Source: Sipunculus nudus
Lineage: Eukaryota; Annelida; Sipuncula; Golfingiida; Sipunculidae
Direction of reading: 5' to 3'
DNA: 64,000 nucleotides
Assembly (NCBI GenBank): GCA_026874595.1
Contig: CM049308.1
Span: 42,353,327-42,417,326 of the forward strand
The notes beneath the pieces are model-generated. The model was not told the DNA's origin. It worked only from the letters and a program-made list of their open reading frames with translations, and made no database searches. Shown in pieces: positions 14,101 through 26,356 of the stretch. The position numbers were made by a program, and so were the translations under genes. Each line of letters opens with the position of its first letter. Within the stretch, counting starts at the first letter, position 1.

Positions 14101-15240
14101 CTAGTGATCTCTTGGTTTTTTTATAGATCCAAATCATAAAACTGAACCTACAAGCAGCAAAAGAGACAATGTTCCATTTTGAATATTTCCAAGTGTTAAC
14201 GAAATGTGCAAGTTTAACCACACTCTGGGGTGCCTGAAAATGAAGTATTGTAGAATATTATGAAAGTGATTTTGTTGTTCAAAGATTAACCGCTGGACTA
14301 TAGCTGAAAGGCATATCAAGATGGGCACTTTAAATACAAAATCTCTACTACTAACATTTTAACTTTGTTTGTCTGTCTACCTTGGACTGCGAATATAATG
14401 ACTTAGTTTGAATGGTGTGCAAATTGAACGAAGGATTTTATATAAATCCTCTTGTAATTTTAGCTTACAAGTTTCATGAGGATCATATTACAATCAGACA
14501 AGGCGTTTTACGACGTTGATTGGTATACCCTAATACCACCTGGTCAAAACAGAGAGGAAACAGGAACCTGTAAAAACCTACATCTTCACAGTACCATGGT
14601 TTTTCTAATATATTAATTTATTTAGAAATGATATTTAGATTTATCTAATCATATTCGCCAACTTTTTGACACACATATTGACTCATTTGCATATGTTAAA
14701 TATTCGGGTGAATTGATCCTTCTGGGATTGGAAAATGAACTAAAAGATTTCATGATATCCTAAACATAACCTACATGTCGAATACCCTATCCAGTAGTCG
14801 TAAATGTCAAGAAAAAAAGTGATTTTTGTCATTTCTTAGACAACAAACTAAGGTTGGTAGGGATAGTTGATATTGTAAGACATCTCACAGCTGACCTGAA
14901 CTGATCCATGGACAAGGGCTTTGTTTTTTTATAAACTTAATAAATTCCACCCAGAGTATGATTGTCTAAATTATAAAATATACGGCTATTATGTCAAACA
15001 TTTCCTAAATAACGTGTTTTATAATTATAACCATACATATATCTTGAAATACTCTCAATATAACATGTGCCAACAAGTTTAAGAATAAAGTCTAAAATTG
15101 GTCAGCTATCTTTAACGTTAAACAGAGCCTCAAGCAGAATCTCAACAGAAAGTGTTTGTGTTACCTTTGGTGAAATATATAGATACAATGATAGACGTGC
15201 CAGATATTATGATTCTACGTCATAATGTCTTAATGGTTAC
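14101..15240. other. Unassigned AT-rich sequence
   Basis: No convincing exon. A tctctactactaacatttt stretch near 14343 weakly resembles the start of the Helitron-like element at 23012. Confidence 0.5.
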
Positions 15241-15840
15241 GCCCAGGAAACAAACCCCATTTTCGTCTATCTATATTCATACATGATTTTTTATAATAAA
15301 CCTTGATCATGGAAACGGGTATTGGTCGTATATTTTTTGGAACAGAAGTCACATAGGATATTGAAAAAAATATTGTTGATCTGATGGCGTTGTAATTTCA
15401 GTGATTTGCATAATAAAATCAAATGGTACACTGAACACGCAATGCTTTGTTCATAGATAGATTGATTGATCTCTGACCAAGAAAACACAGGTTTAGACAA
15501 AGGGTTTTACCATTTACGAAGACTTTAAGATATCGGGGAAAACGGGGTTTTCCGGAATGCAAACCCTATTTTGCATATTAAACATGTAAAAAACGCACAT
15601 CAACCTCTGACCATGGCAAACCTAGGTGTGAATGCCATATTTGACAGATTATAATTGTTTGCAGATGAGATATTAAAAGAAACAGGTTTTTCATTAATTT
15701 TCATATTAAAAATTAAAACGTAGAACTTGTTTGTTGTTTGCATAGTTTTATATGAATCTCTAACCCTCATATAAAAGGTCCAGACAGAATGTTTAACCAT
15801 TTTTCATGTGAAGGGTTCTTTTATTGGCTGATACTTACAT
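15241..15840. repeat. Diverged tandem copies of the ~158-bp repeat family
   Basis: Phrases such as ctgaccatggcaaacctagg, ctctgaccaagaaaacacagg and ccctattttgcatattaaac recur at irregular intervals. They match the better preserved units at 17585-18125, so this is an older array of the same family. Confidence 0.55.
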
Positions 15841-17584
15841 TATACTTACATTGGCTGCCACCTGCATATTACATATACGTTACATTTCCATATATATGTC
15901 TCCCCGCCGTCCAATGTATAAAACAGAAAACTTGAATATTTTTTTTTCATTTCGGTCAATTTATTTTCCCTTATATGACTATAGACTATCCCTCCCCTAT
16001 GAAACAGATGTAAAGCTGTGTGATATTTACACTGATATGAATTATTTATACTCATACAGATATCATGGACCCGATGTAAGTCTACTATCGTCTTCCTTTG
16101 AGACTTCCCGTATATTTTAAGGTAGAATTTGATGTAGCGTGGAGAAAACATGGCTCAGCACCACACAACTCGTACAACTTGTGGCCTACATTTTTATAGA
16201 CCTACCCTTACATGATAACATGTGCCAAAATCGGTGTTTAAGTTTTGTTTGGTGCTCTGCCACAAGGATGTAATCTGACCGCGGCGAGACAATATTTTCC
16301 GAAAAAGGCGGCGGCCAAATAATATATATTTTCCAGGTCAGACACAGTCAGGCCCTATTTACAAACCGTTTGTGATTTCACCTGTTTTATCATAGATTGC
16401 ATGAAAAGGAAAATCAAATGCCAATTAAGGTCTAGACATGTCTGTAAGATAGTTGTTCCCACGTGTTTTGGCTTAAACTAATCGACCTACGGGAGAAAAA
16501 AGTCAGATTTAATAAGACGGCTCAGCTGGTGGGTGAAGCAGTGAGTTTAGTTTGCTGACATTCCCTGATGTGATGGCGGGCCTGCTTCATCGCTCTGTAG
16601 AGATGAACACATCAAGTGAATGAGCGGGCCGAGTTTCCAGCAGTGTCCAGATTAAGTAAAATATGATGCCTCACGCTCACAAGCCACATGAATCAACAGT
16701 CAGTGGAGATAGTCCACCTTCAGTGTCTGCGGAGGGCGCTGTAGTAATCCTGCACGATACGGGAAATGTTTAAGTCAACTTGTTGGTTTTAACATTGTGG
16801 TCACATGAAGCCTGCTGTAAAGTATTTATAATCCACATTCGGTATAATCGTATTTTGTCTGATACATTTTTACGAGTCCGAGTACTGAGCTCTAAACATC
16901 AAGTAAATTCCAAGTAAAATTGCATATACACATAAAAATGTTTGTTCACAAATACATAATAAAAAACCCACGTCATGGAAATAACCCGCTCTGTCATAGC
17001 AAATACAGTAATTTCCCCTAAATACAGCTTATAGACGGGTCAATATAGGAGTTAACCCGACTAATTACAAGAAATTGTTTTATGGTTATTTTCTGTATTA
17101 TTGGACCAGCTTAACAATATATCAAAGATTACCAAAACTGGTCTTCGGGACAGTTTTTTATTTTCAAAATGGCGTCGAATATGGCAGCCAAGCCCCTCAG
17201 ATGGCCATGAATCATTTAGTTTTCATCACAGAGTTATAATTTTGGTATCTACTAATAGGTTTTTGAGGTCCAGAAATACGTTGGAGTCAATTAAAACTTC
17301 ATTACGTATTTAACTTTATTACTACTGTCTCTCTGATGCACGCCACGATCTTCTCAGAAACAGACAAAATGATATGCCTCTTTCAAATTAGCTGTCTGAT
17401 GTGCTGCTCTTGTTATTTAAGGTGCAGGGAATAACTGTGGTGTCTTTGAAATGTTGTGGCATAATCTCTTCCTCCCAGATACTGAAGAGAATGTTACGCA
17501 ATAGAAATTTTTCTCATTGATGACCCTATCACTTTTAATGGGGCATGCAGTTTGTATAGAAGAAGAGTGGTACTTTGTTTGCAA
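15841..17584. other. Unassigned sequence
   Basis: Overlapping frames on both strands at 15824-16151 look random and lack domain motifs. Nothing else was supported. Confidence 0.5.
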
Positions 17585-18125
17585 AATGATTTTTAATTTA
17601 GAAAGTAGAATTTCCATCAATTGTATCCCAAATTTGCACATTATTATTCAGCTAAACCATTTATCACATGGTTTCATTTGAATCTTTGACCTTGAAAACA
17701 TAGGTCTAGACACAATGTTAACCACTTACCATGGTTAGTCTTTGGGATATACGGGAAGAGAGAATTTCCATCAATGGCGGCCCTAATTTGCATATTACTT
17801 TTTTTAATACGATCTAAACCGTTGCTATGATGGTTTGATATGAATCTTTGACCATGAAAACCTAGGTCTAGACACAAGGCTCGACCAACTGTCATGGTTA
17901 GTTCTTGCCTTATTGAAGAAAGTAGAATTGTCATCAGTGGCGGCCCAAATTTGCATATTAAAATTAAAATTAAACCGTTTCTATTATGTTTTTTTTTGAA
18001 TATTTGACCATGAAAACCTAGGTCTAGACACAAAGTATTACCAATTATCATGGTTAGTTCTTGAAATATTGACGAAAGTAGAATTTTCGTCAATGGCGGC
18101 CCTAATTTTCATATTACAAAAATTG
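17585..18125. repeat. ~158-bp tandem repeat, about 3.4 copies
   Basis: The phrase aggtctagacac recurs at 17702, 17863 and 18019. The phrase tcaatggcggccctaattt recurs near 17775 and 18090, with variants near 17615 and 17935. Each unit also has accatgaaaaccta and catggttagttctt. The 139-codon minus frame across it is repetitive with the same period and is not a gene. Confidence 0.85.
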
Positions 18126-18190
18126 CCCAAGGTCGTCGTGGGGACAACCAACCTCAAAAGTATAAGTGGACTACTACCATCACAAATCCA

Positions 18191-18430
18191 TCAAAAACCT
18201 TGTACTATAGACAATTCATAGGTACCCCCTACTGGCAACTCGACAAGAGACGAAGTCATGCATGACTTGGAGCTGGTAATTAATCTGAGATTCTGATGTC
18301 CGGTGGAGTACATGTCGTCGTCCTGCCCAATCAGTTGCGTTTTATTCAGGCTGATTGTGAGTCCACAGGCCTGACAGGTTGCACTGAATTGGTACATCAA
18401 CTTCTGCAGGTCTTCATGTAAAACCAAATG
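18191..18430 (-). pseudogene. Non-LTR retrotransposon reverse transcriptase fragment
   Basis: The minus strand reads HEDLQKLMYQFSATCQACGL followed by TISLNKTQ. This arrangement (LQ, about a dozen residues, a Cys-rich stretch, GL-T-I-S-x-x-KT) is characteristic of the reverse transcriptase region just after the catalytic loop in non-LTR retrotransposons of the CR1/Jockey/RTE type. After KTQ the frame still resembles the family for a few residues and then stops. No endonuclease or catalytic YxDD box is visible nearby, so it is a truncated, dead fragment. The family assignment below non-LTR level is not possible by eye. Confidence 0.7.
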
Positions 18431-18613
18431 AGTTGGTCACAGTTTTTTACAGTGCCGGTATATATATACACCAACTGAGTGTTATGAATTGAGGAGAAAA
18501 CAAGGAAGCAAAACGGAAAGCATAAAGTACTTCAACCAGGGGGTTGACTGGAGCGATAAACTGTCCTGAAATTTTAGGTTAAAACGATCAAAACTGATTT
18601 TACCATCTGGCAT

Positions 18614-19360
18614 CAATACTGTGTTCATACCATCGGCCCACCGGTATCAACATTTGATTCATATCATCGGCCCACAAGAATCAACATTTGATTCATGCCA
18701 TCGGCCCACAAGTATCAACACCTGAATCGTACCATCGTCCCACAAGTATCAACACTTGATTGATACCATCGGTGACCCGGCATCAACACTTGATTCATAC
18801 CATCGGCCCACAAGTATCAACACTTGATTCATACCAATGGCCCACAAGTATCAAAACTTGATTCATACCATCGGCCCGCAAGTATCAACACTTGATTCAT
18901 ACCTTCGGGGACCCGGCATCAACACTTGATTCATACCATCGGCCCACAAGTATCAACACTTGATTCATACCATCGGCCCACAAGTACCAACTTGATTCAT
19001 ACCATCGGTGACCCGGCATCAACACTTGATTCATACCATGGGCCCATAAGTATCAACACTTGAATCATACCATCCGTCAACAAGTATCAACACTTGATTC
19101 ATACCATCGGCCCACAAGTATCAACACTTGATTCATACAATCGGTCCACAAGTATCAAAACTTGATTCATACCATCGGCCCACAAGTTTCAACACTTGAA
19201 TCATACCATCATCTCAACGACATCAACACTTGATTCATACCATCCGCCCACCGGCATCAACACTTGGTTCATACAAAATTGGTCTGCCGCATCATTCCTT
19301 GGTTCATACAATCGGCTCACTTTTATCTATATTTGGTTTATACAAATGGCCAACTAAGAA
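18614..19360. repeat. 34-bp minisatellite, about 20 copies
   Basis: Units read cataccatcggcccacaag followed by tatcaacacttgatt. The segment caagtATCAACacttg carries 5-bp inverted arms, so each unit can form a small hairpin. A variant with gacccggcatcaac recurs near 18775, 18908 and 19010, at spacings of about four and three units, indicating block duplication. Copies beyond 19260 are degraded. Short plus-strand frames at 19230-19469 are by-products. Confidence 0.93.
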
Positions 19361-22300
19361 ACTTTCAGCGTCTAAATCACCCGTTCCGGCCCTGTTTAAA
19401 ATCCTCAGTGCAGAAAGACCCCATATTCACTCAATATTGCTCCACGCTGATTTCTTTTTAGATTTATAACCGTATATATGATAAAATCTAAACTTGCTCA
19501 ACATACATGGAAAAAAAGGTCATGGATGAATGATATCTAATACTTATAAAAGGAATTCGGTTCACGTCTGTTCGCAATGTTCTCTAAAACTGCGTTGTGT
19601 ACAATAGTGTGCCTTATATCATTTTAAAGGTAATTATACCCGCAGTGACATAGGCGATATGAGAATAAATAATTTTTAATGTACATATAATTTTGAGTGA
19701 TTTTTCCGTTTTTACTTACAGGCGCAACGGTAAGACCGAGCACAGCCGAACTGTCTTCGACAATGACCGGAACGCATGCATCGTGGTCTTTCAACCTCAA
19801 ACACTACTATTGTTCATATGAATAACGCTTGCTTTCAGTTAGGGATTGAGCCTGTCAGGCCCTTTATTTGAACGAGGCTCTCACCCACGTGCGTGGTCAG
19901 TAAAAGAGAAAAACACATGTTTCTCGCTTTACGAAATGAAGAGTTCAACCCAGGAAGAATAATGACAAAACCTAATTCAAGGTCCCAATTTCACGAACAG
20001 GCGTGGGGTCGGGTGGGAAGGGGTGGGATGGACTGGTGTCTTCGGTTTCAGGCCTCCAAATTTTTCTGATACGATGAAAAAAGGTTGCGGTGGCTGAAAA
20101 TGGGATACGGACCCTCTGCATGGAGTCCCGTTGGGTCCGCTTCTGTTACTTATGAGGTATGCATATTTCTGTTTCTTTCTTCAGGAATAGTTTCCTTGCA
20201 ACGTACATTTAATCAATCTTTCATGTGTTCGTCACATCAACCTTATCTTTATACGTCCAACGATGGAATCCAGTCAAATATCATCGAAAACCTAAATGCC
20301 CCCGCATCTCATTCCGGTTCGCAATGTAAACACCATCACTGACCAGGTCTTCAAGGTAAACATACCGGGGTATAAATCTCTTGCCACGCGGGCAGCCCCA
20401 CAAAACAAATGTTAAAAATATTAGAGCGACTGCGGGATCACTCACGCACTAGGTTATGAGTTTATACGGACGAAAGTAAGTGGCAAAATTAAGATACAAG
20501 CGGCTGGACATAGAAACGTTTTCTGTTCACAGAAGTGTTGTGCCCCAGAGAGGTGCGTTAGTTATTCTGCAGTCGTGCAAAAATGTTTATACATATCTTA
20601 TGGAGACAGTTTCCCACTGAAAACCTATATTTTCTGTTAACTTGTAGAAAAAAAAATGAGCCAACATTTCACACCTCAGATAATAAATCTCCCCAACCCC
20701 GGTAATAAGCCCGGTATACCGGCTCTGTCAGCTAGTAAAATTATAAAACATAAATATATATATAATTACAAAAGAACACTTTTTTTGTGTGTGTTCCTGT
20801 TCTATTCCTGGTGGTCTTTACTTTTAACGTACTGTCCATAAAGAGTTCCTTGTCACGGATAGCCAGAAAACACTGGCGCCTCCGACCTTCACCTAAAACA
20901 TCTAAAATGCTTAGCTCATTGAATCCAAGGTGAGTACCAACACCCCTTAACCTGCAGATCGTCCATGATGTGTGTTATAATACAACTGTTTATGGTTTAA
21001 GGAAGCGGACATTATTTTGTCTAAAGCGGGATTTAAACAAGCGGTGTGGACAGCTTTCGAGACAGATCGAGGTTTCCAGGAGTACAGGGTGTGGCCCCGG
21101 GCCCGCAGAGCTTCATGTGGTAATCAGAGTCCAATTTCCCTGTTCCGAGTTGTTATACCGTCCGAGCAGGTGGTGCCCGCGGGGCTGTCACTTAACCATG
21201 CATTGACCCCATCACCGCACCGAGCACGACGGAAACAGACGGACGGCAAATGGCACCAAACCTGTGGTTCCCGGATGTAAACAGACGGATGCGGACAAAA
21301 TTAACACTGACAGCTAGTACTGCTTCACCTTGTTCCAACTCAATTCAATAATGGTAACGTTAAAAGCTTACGGGCGGGTAGAAAATACCAGGCATTCATG
21401 TTAATTAGTGCCACTACATATATACTACTATAGCGTCCGTTTTTGTCCGTTCGCAACCTTATACCCGTCAGTAGATCCTGGCATATGCCACGCTTAAATT
21501 ATGCAAGAGTTCTTCTTTCTTACTGAATTAGTGTTTAGAATGATACGGTTGCGATTTAATAATATATAAGAAACAAGCTTTTAGAGAAATCTGATCCGTC
21601 AGGACTAAGAAATTCCCTTCAAAGTGAAGCACGGGATGTTTTTATATATCTAACATATACGTCATATAAGTATACACTAAATTGAAAGACAAACCCTGGA
21701 TTAAATGCTATTAAAAAGACTCATACGTTAACGTTATCGGCTCTTGAAAAATGCTTTAATACTTAAAAAAGACTAACATTTTTTTTTTTGTAATTTCTGT
21801 AGTTTCTGAAAATTTTTAACATGCAACAGTTGTATTATCGGTAGCAATAATAAACAAAACAACTAGAATTTTGATAAACAAAATCATAGTGGACAATGGC
21901 CTGATGTAAACTTGGTCCAGGATATAGATATGTATATGCCATCAATTAAAGCAACATAGTAACCGACGCATTTGAAAAACCAGAATTTCCAGAATTATTT
22001 TACCTCACAACGTGGCTCAGATTCCACCGACCCATTTCAACTATTCTGATCAGCTGACGTTTTTCAGGGATTTAGTCAAAAGTAAAAAAAAAGCGACTGA
22101 TCCGGGGCATAAATAACTTGTAGTTAAAACACTGACATTCTTAGTATTCCATTTCGTAACTGTTTAATTTGTGCATAAAACTTTTTCCCCGACGATTTTT
22201 TATTCGGTCTCTAAAAAAGGAAAAATTGATAAATTGTATAACTTCAATCTGTATTCTTTATGAGCAACTGGGCGCTACAAAAAAGTACTGGAGCTGAAGG

Positions 22301-22387
22301 GGGAATCTGTAAAGCCCCTGTTGTATGCCAACAAATTGATTAATATTTATATTATATAGAAGTACATATCAACACGAAGTGACTTAC
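19361..22387. other. Unassigned, includes a GC-richer island at about 21040-21300
   Basis: A strong donor (ccaag|gtgagt) lies at about 20930, after an ATG eight codons upstream. This could be a short first coding exon on the plus strand, but no partner exon was found. Overlapping plus frames at 20970-21280 occupy a GC-rich, CpG-containing patch without recognisable domains. Confidence 0.4.
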
Positions 22388-22544
22388 CGAAATGCATTGT
22401 GGTTTTTAAAAGATTACCCTGCACTAAATGTAAAACACAGACACGATGTATATTGACCTCCTCGTGATGTTCATGATGATTATGGTGGATCAATTTTGAA
22501 TTGTCCATTTTGAAAATGCACCGTGTGGATTCGCTGCACAACCT
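22388..22544 (-). CDS. Candidate coding exon with a His-rich N-terminus
   Basis: On the minus strand an acceptor (gctttcag) precedes 22544 and a perfect donor (ttcg|gtaagt) follows 22388. The first ATG, at 22508, opens 40 codons plus one base. The peptide begins MDNSKLIHHNHHEHHEEVN, with six histidines in eight residues. His-rich N-termini are common in metal transporters and metal-binding proteins, but no family can be named from 40 residues. A CpG-rich block lies just upstream at 22580-22625 and may be the promoter. Downstream exons should lie at lower coordinates and were not identified. Confidence 0.4.
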
Positions 22545-22579
22545 CTGAAAGCGACACAAAGGTTATAATTGCATAAAAC

Positions 22580-22625
22580 GTTGGTCGCGCGCTCGCGCCG
22601 GAGGGGTTTGCGTTTGCGTTCGATG
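22580..22625 (-). promoter_or_regulatory. CpG-rich block upstream of the His-rich exon
   Basis: A dense CpG cluster (ggtcgcgcgctcgcgccgg) sits in otherwise AT-rich DNA immediately 5' of the candidate exon on the minus strand. Promoter function is inferred from position only. Confidence 0.3.
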
Positions 22626-23011
22626 ATGGATTGCTGAGTTGTTTCATCAATATTAGCGAAAACTTAACATTACTCAACATTCTTATCATGTTTTCTCAAA
22701 GAGATTGAGAAAGTTTTAACTAACGTTAATCGTTTTCAGCGTTTAAAGTAGTAAACTTCCCCTCGGGTCGTTGTTATTCATACCAACCACGCGCTCCGTC
22801 GTCTTTCGCCCCTGCCGTTTCTCCTCTCGCGGGACACCACGTATTGCTTGGATAGGCCGAGATCCCGAGACTATGCGAGACTACAACTGACATTGTGTCT
22901 CTGCACAGAACTTCGTCAGAGTACTGAACGAAGCATATCATCATTGTTATAGAGTTGAGTTAGAAGGTCGTATGTATGTTATATATAACGTTATTATTAG
23001 AATGTAATCTA
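22626..23011. other. Unassigned, moderately GC-rich
   Basis: Contains a GC-richer stretch at about 22760-22920, but no open frame or splice pair that I could support. Confidence 0.4.
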
Positions 23012-23402
23012 TCTATATACTACTAAAATTGTCCTGTCTGTATGTTTGTTTGTCCGAGAACTTCCGCAGAAACGGGCCATGAAAGAGGACAAGTTTTGCT
23101 ATCAGCGTCAGTCATATGCCCTAACCTACAGAATGCACACCAACTTGAACCCTCCACTTGCAAACAATTGAATTCCCGGCAACATCATATCCCAGCTTTG
23201 TCGCTAAACATCACAACACTCTCCCCATTGCTGACCTTCACCTTGGCCCATTACCACAAAGAAGTATATATATTGGCTTTGTATCGACCACCAGATGTCG
23301 CTACTTTACGGGTTTCGGGAGTTCTCTTCCTTACGGGCCTGGCCACACAATACGCGGCAATATACGCTTCCTCTGCAACGGGACCCGACAGGTTCCCATT
23401 AG
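23012..23402 (+). mobile_element. Helitron-like non-autonomous element
   Basis: Begins TCTATATACTACTAAAATTG after an A. It ends after a small hairpin (gggaccc / ggttccc) with ...cattag followed by T. Helitrons insert between A and T, start with TC, and end in a hairpin followed by CTRR; here the terminal base pattern is ATTAG rather than CTAG, so the match is imperfect. Two overlapping frames inside (136 and 84 codons) show no Rep or helicase motif. Confidence 0.4.
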
Positions 23403-23895
23403 TGAATTATAAAAATGATATGTTAGAATATCATAGAGAGAGACACAAGTAGATTGAAGAGTTTTGTACGTCAAACGGGTCGCGTGTGCATGTTGCATTA
23501 TTTTGACCTGCTGTTTAATTAATATATATGGTCATAACTGAACGACATAGCCATGGCCACCGGTACAAACAACATAGTTGCAACTTTTTGTCTTTTTACT
23601 TATGTCATAAGAATATTGGTTATAGGATTAACAGCAAGATATAAAAAACTAGAATTTTTCAGTCTCCCGTCCTTTGTAGTTTGAACATACTTCTCTCCGA
23701 GCTTGAAGGTTCAGTCCATGGATAGTTCTTTACAGTCCAGGATGACCTGCAAGTCTCTGTAGCCCAGGAAACAGTCCGGAATCTGGACCGGGTCTTGTTT
23801 AGCAGGTGACGTTTGAAATATATATTGAAGTTCAATCGCAAGGAAATACTAGTATGCATACGTTGTGAAATACGGTTTACAAGACTATCACTTAC
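23403..23895. other. Unassigned intergenic or intronic sequence
   Basis: A minus-strand frame at 23659-23964 continues past a strong donor at 23895, so most of it is probably intron. Confidence 0.4.
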
Positions 23896-24183
23896 ATTGA
23901 AAAGGCGTTGGGTAATCAGGTTTGAAAAAAAGTCTTCAGCTTCAGGAGCACCATGAAGTCCCACACAACTATTTGTGATACTTCCACGTGACCTGTTGTA
24001 TGTGCTGGCACATCCTTTAACTTCTTCTTCGTAACAGTACTGTATATTGTCACGGCGCCGTCCATTGCGTCACGCTTAAAGTTTAGCGTTTTTAGCGTTT
24101 GATGACCATGCAGCAGTGTTGCACCCTCAAAGACAGTATAAAGGGATGAGTCCTTTACCATTGTATCTTTTCTTATGTGTAAC
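23896..24183 (-). pseudogene. Candidate exon, reading frame interrupted
   Basis: The minus strand has a good acceptor (attttcacag) before 24183 and a perfect donor (caat|gtaagt) after 23896. No single frame is open across the 288 bp. The 5' two thirds are open in one frame (includes SLYTVFEGATLLHGHQTLK). The 3' half is open in another (includes CYEEEVKGCASTYNRSRG and GLHGAPEAEDFFSNLITQ). The second part has spaced cysteines suggestive of an extracellular disulfide domain. The overlap suggests a frameshift, a processed pseudogene, or two alternative exons. No family was recognised. Confidence 0.35.
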
Positions 24184-24594
24184 CTGTGAAAATATAACAA
24201 ATGAGGATAATTCAGCTCACAACTAATTATATACAATTATAATTTTAGTAATTTGTGTTAATATAACATTCTTTATTTTAATATCAATAGCTTGAGTATG
24301 CTTCATAATAGCCCCACACTTGAGATAATTATTTGTAACCAAAAAAATCAGATAAAGGAACAATACAAGAACATGATATGAAACATTTTTTTTTAAACTT
24401 TTAATCATTCACATTGCACCCAAATAAAGATATGTTTATCTGTAGATTGAAAATTGTTTCTTGTGCATTTGAAATTGCATACAGCGAAAAGAATAATATT
24501 ACTGGTATGGGCACTATTATTGTGACAACAGGTCATTTTTGTATATATTCTGCATCCTTTAATGCATCACGTTTACAATAATAAGGAGACCCTG
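24184..24594. other. Unassigned AT-rich sequence
   Basis: Short AT-rich frames only; probably an intron of the candidate minus-strand exon to its left. Confidence 0.4.
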
Positions 24595-24700
24595 TGTTGA
24601 GGCCGAGCGTGAATATCCCACCGCTCCTCGGCAGAGACCTGATCTCACGACCTCCCGGCTTTGAGTCCTGTGCTCTTCCCCTGAGCCACAGAAACCGGTT
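24595..24700 (-). repeat. tRNA-derived SINE
   Basis: On the minus strand TGGCTCAGGGG (24688-24678) is a perfect RNA polymerase III A box. The sequence gagatcaggtc (24646-24636) is a near-perfect B box about 32 bp downstream. The D-arm pairs gctc with gagc, and a 7-base loop with CAA sits at the anticodon position. The acceptor and T stems no longer pair and no CCA-adjacent structure remains, so it is a tRNA-derived SINE or tRNA relic, not a functional tRNA gene. Confidence 0.7.
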
Positions 24701-25849
24701 AATGACATTCAAGTTATAAATTTAAGGACATTGTAGAGTTATTCCTCGAGATATGTAATAAACAGTAATCCGCAACCACCTATTGTATCAAGCTTCATTT
24801 TTTTAAAGTTTTTGCAAATATAAGGAGGCTTTTCTTCTACAGATTTAACATAACCTTCTGGTGGTCCTGTCGGAATTCTCAGCGGCGCTCTAATAAAAGT
24901 TGATGAAGGTGTTTCTCCCACCAAACTCAGTTTCCCAGCCACAAGCATATCTTGCTGGCCGACTCACTGGAGGCGACAAACTGCACCTCCACTTAAGCTG
25001 ACAACCAGGAGCCGCGCGTTGTCTCGGTCTCTGTCACAATTACTATGAAGCATTGGGGCAACTGCCTCACGACGGCCTACTTAATTCTTCTCCGATGTAA
25101 TGGATGCTTCCGGGAGTGTCCCGGAGTCTATGGTCATCTCAGCAACAGAATCTCTGGGGCTCGTTACTCTCCGAGGGGTGGCGGTCTCTAACACACAAGA
25201 AGAAGAAACAGCCTAAGTCTCCTGATATTTGGTGAGTCCCAATTCTCCGTCTGGTGACGCTAACACATCTCCGTACTCGGCCCCTGAATGCATACTTTAT
25301 TTATCTGGTCAGGACTCAACCTACCTGACATCTCCTGTAACATATAGGTTTCAAGTGTTCATTCACTGTAGCATCTGTGGGTGAGCCGCATATCACTGAC
25401 TCAGCCATGTCATGGAATCGTTTAACTTCCTCTACCACCCTTAAAATGAGTTCGGCAGGCATACATTTCGTCTCCCTAAGTTCAGCGAGGTGACTGGCAC
25501 GCGGGGCTTGGTCTTATTAACCAAAGCTCTTCCCATGCAGTCATGTCGCATCAAAAAAGTGACGTCAGAGGCTGCCCCAAGCCCACATCAGACTGGCCTT
25601 CTCCCTCATGGAACTTTTCCAGCAAGGCAGATTCTCTCCCCTCATATCTAGGTGGCACCTCAAAAGACTCAATTAGACGAACCCTACTGCAACTCTTGCC
25701 CGATTCAGCCCGTAACACCGACCGCTCCTGCTCTTTTTGCAGTATTCCCAACTTCATGTCAGTCAGGCGACCAACTTGCATAAAATGATTTTTTTTCAAG
25801 GAACCTAACTTTGTGACAATAAAGTTCACTTTCCCCTCTTACATCCATC

Positions 25850-26022
25850 GGATTTCGCAACCCGCACCCTTTAGCTTACGCATGGTATAATACGGAAGCC
25901 TCCTAAAGAAAGAGTGTTCGAGTAAGGACATATCTGAGCCTCTGAACCAATACTCTAAAAGGAGTTCAATAGATTTGCCTTGGACGGCCGCTTTTGGCCA
26001 CCCTCCCTTTACATTGATGATC
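25850..26022 (-). pseudogene. Degenerate retropepsin-like segment of the Gypsy relic
   Basis: The minus strand reads AAVQGKSIELLLEYWFRGS followed by DMSLLEHSFFRRLPYYTMRK. The spacing of a GK-x-IELL strand, a short catalytic-loop position and a downstream LP-x5-K matches retroviral-type aspartic proteases. The catalytic D-T/S-G triplet is replaced, so the enzyme is dead. The call is based on pattern and on position after gag. Confidence 0.45.
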
Positions 26023-26356
26023 TTTTGACTACTCTGATTCCGTATAATATCTCTTTTCTAGTCAATCATATCCGGTAATTTCTTCTGTCCTGCTGGACAA
26101 TATCTAGAAATTGCAAGGCCGGCCACAGCCGAAACACAGTTGTGTCTGTGAACGATTCGAACGGGTCTTCCCCGGGGCGGACTAAGGTCACATCTGGCCC
26201 CACGTTTACCCTATAGCCAACGTCAGCTGACTGCGCTTGTCCTGCCTCAGTCAAAACTTGCAATAGCTTTCTATCCAGCTCAGTTATAGACTTTAACTGG
26301 CGACTAAAGGTCTTAGTCACTTTAGCCGTCAAATGCTTTACTCCGATATCTGTTCG

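Noticed and set aside
15824-16151. Overlapping ~100-codon frames on opposite strands
   Set aside because: No motif, AT-rich, antisense shadows of one another.
24595-24700. Functional tRNA-Leu gene
   Set aside because: Acceptor and T stems do not pair and the B box has a mismatch; a SINE or relic is more likely.
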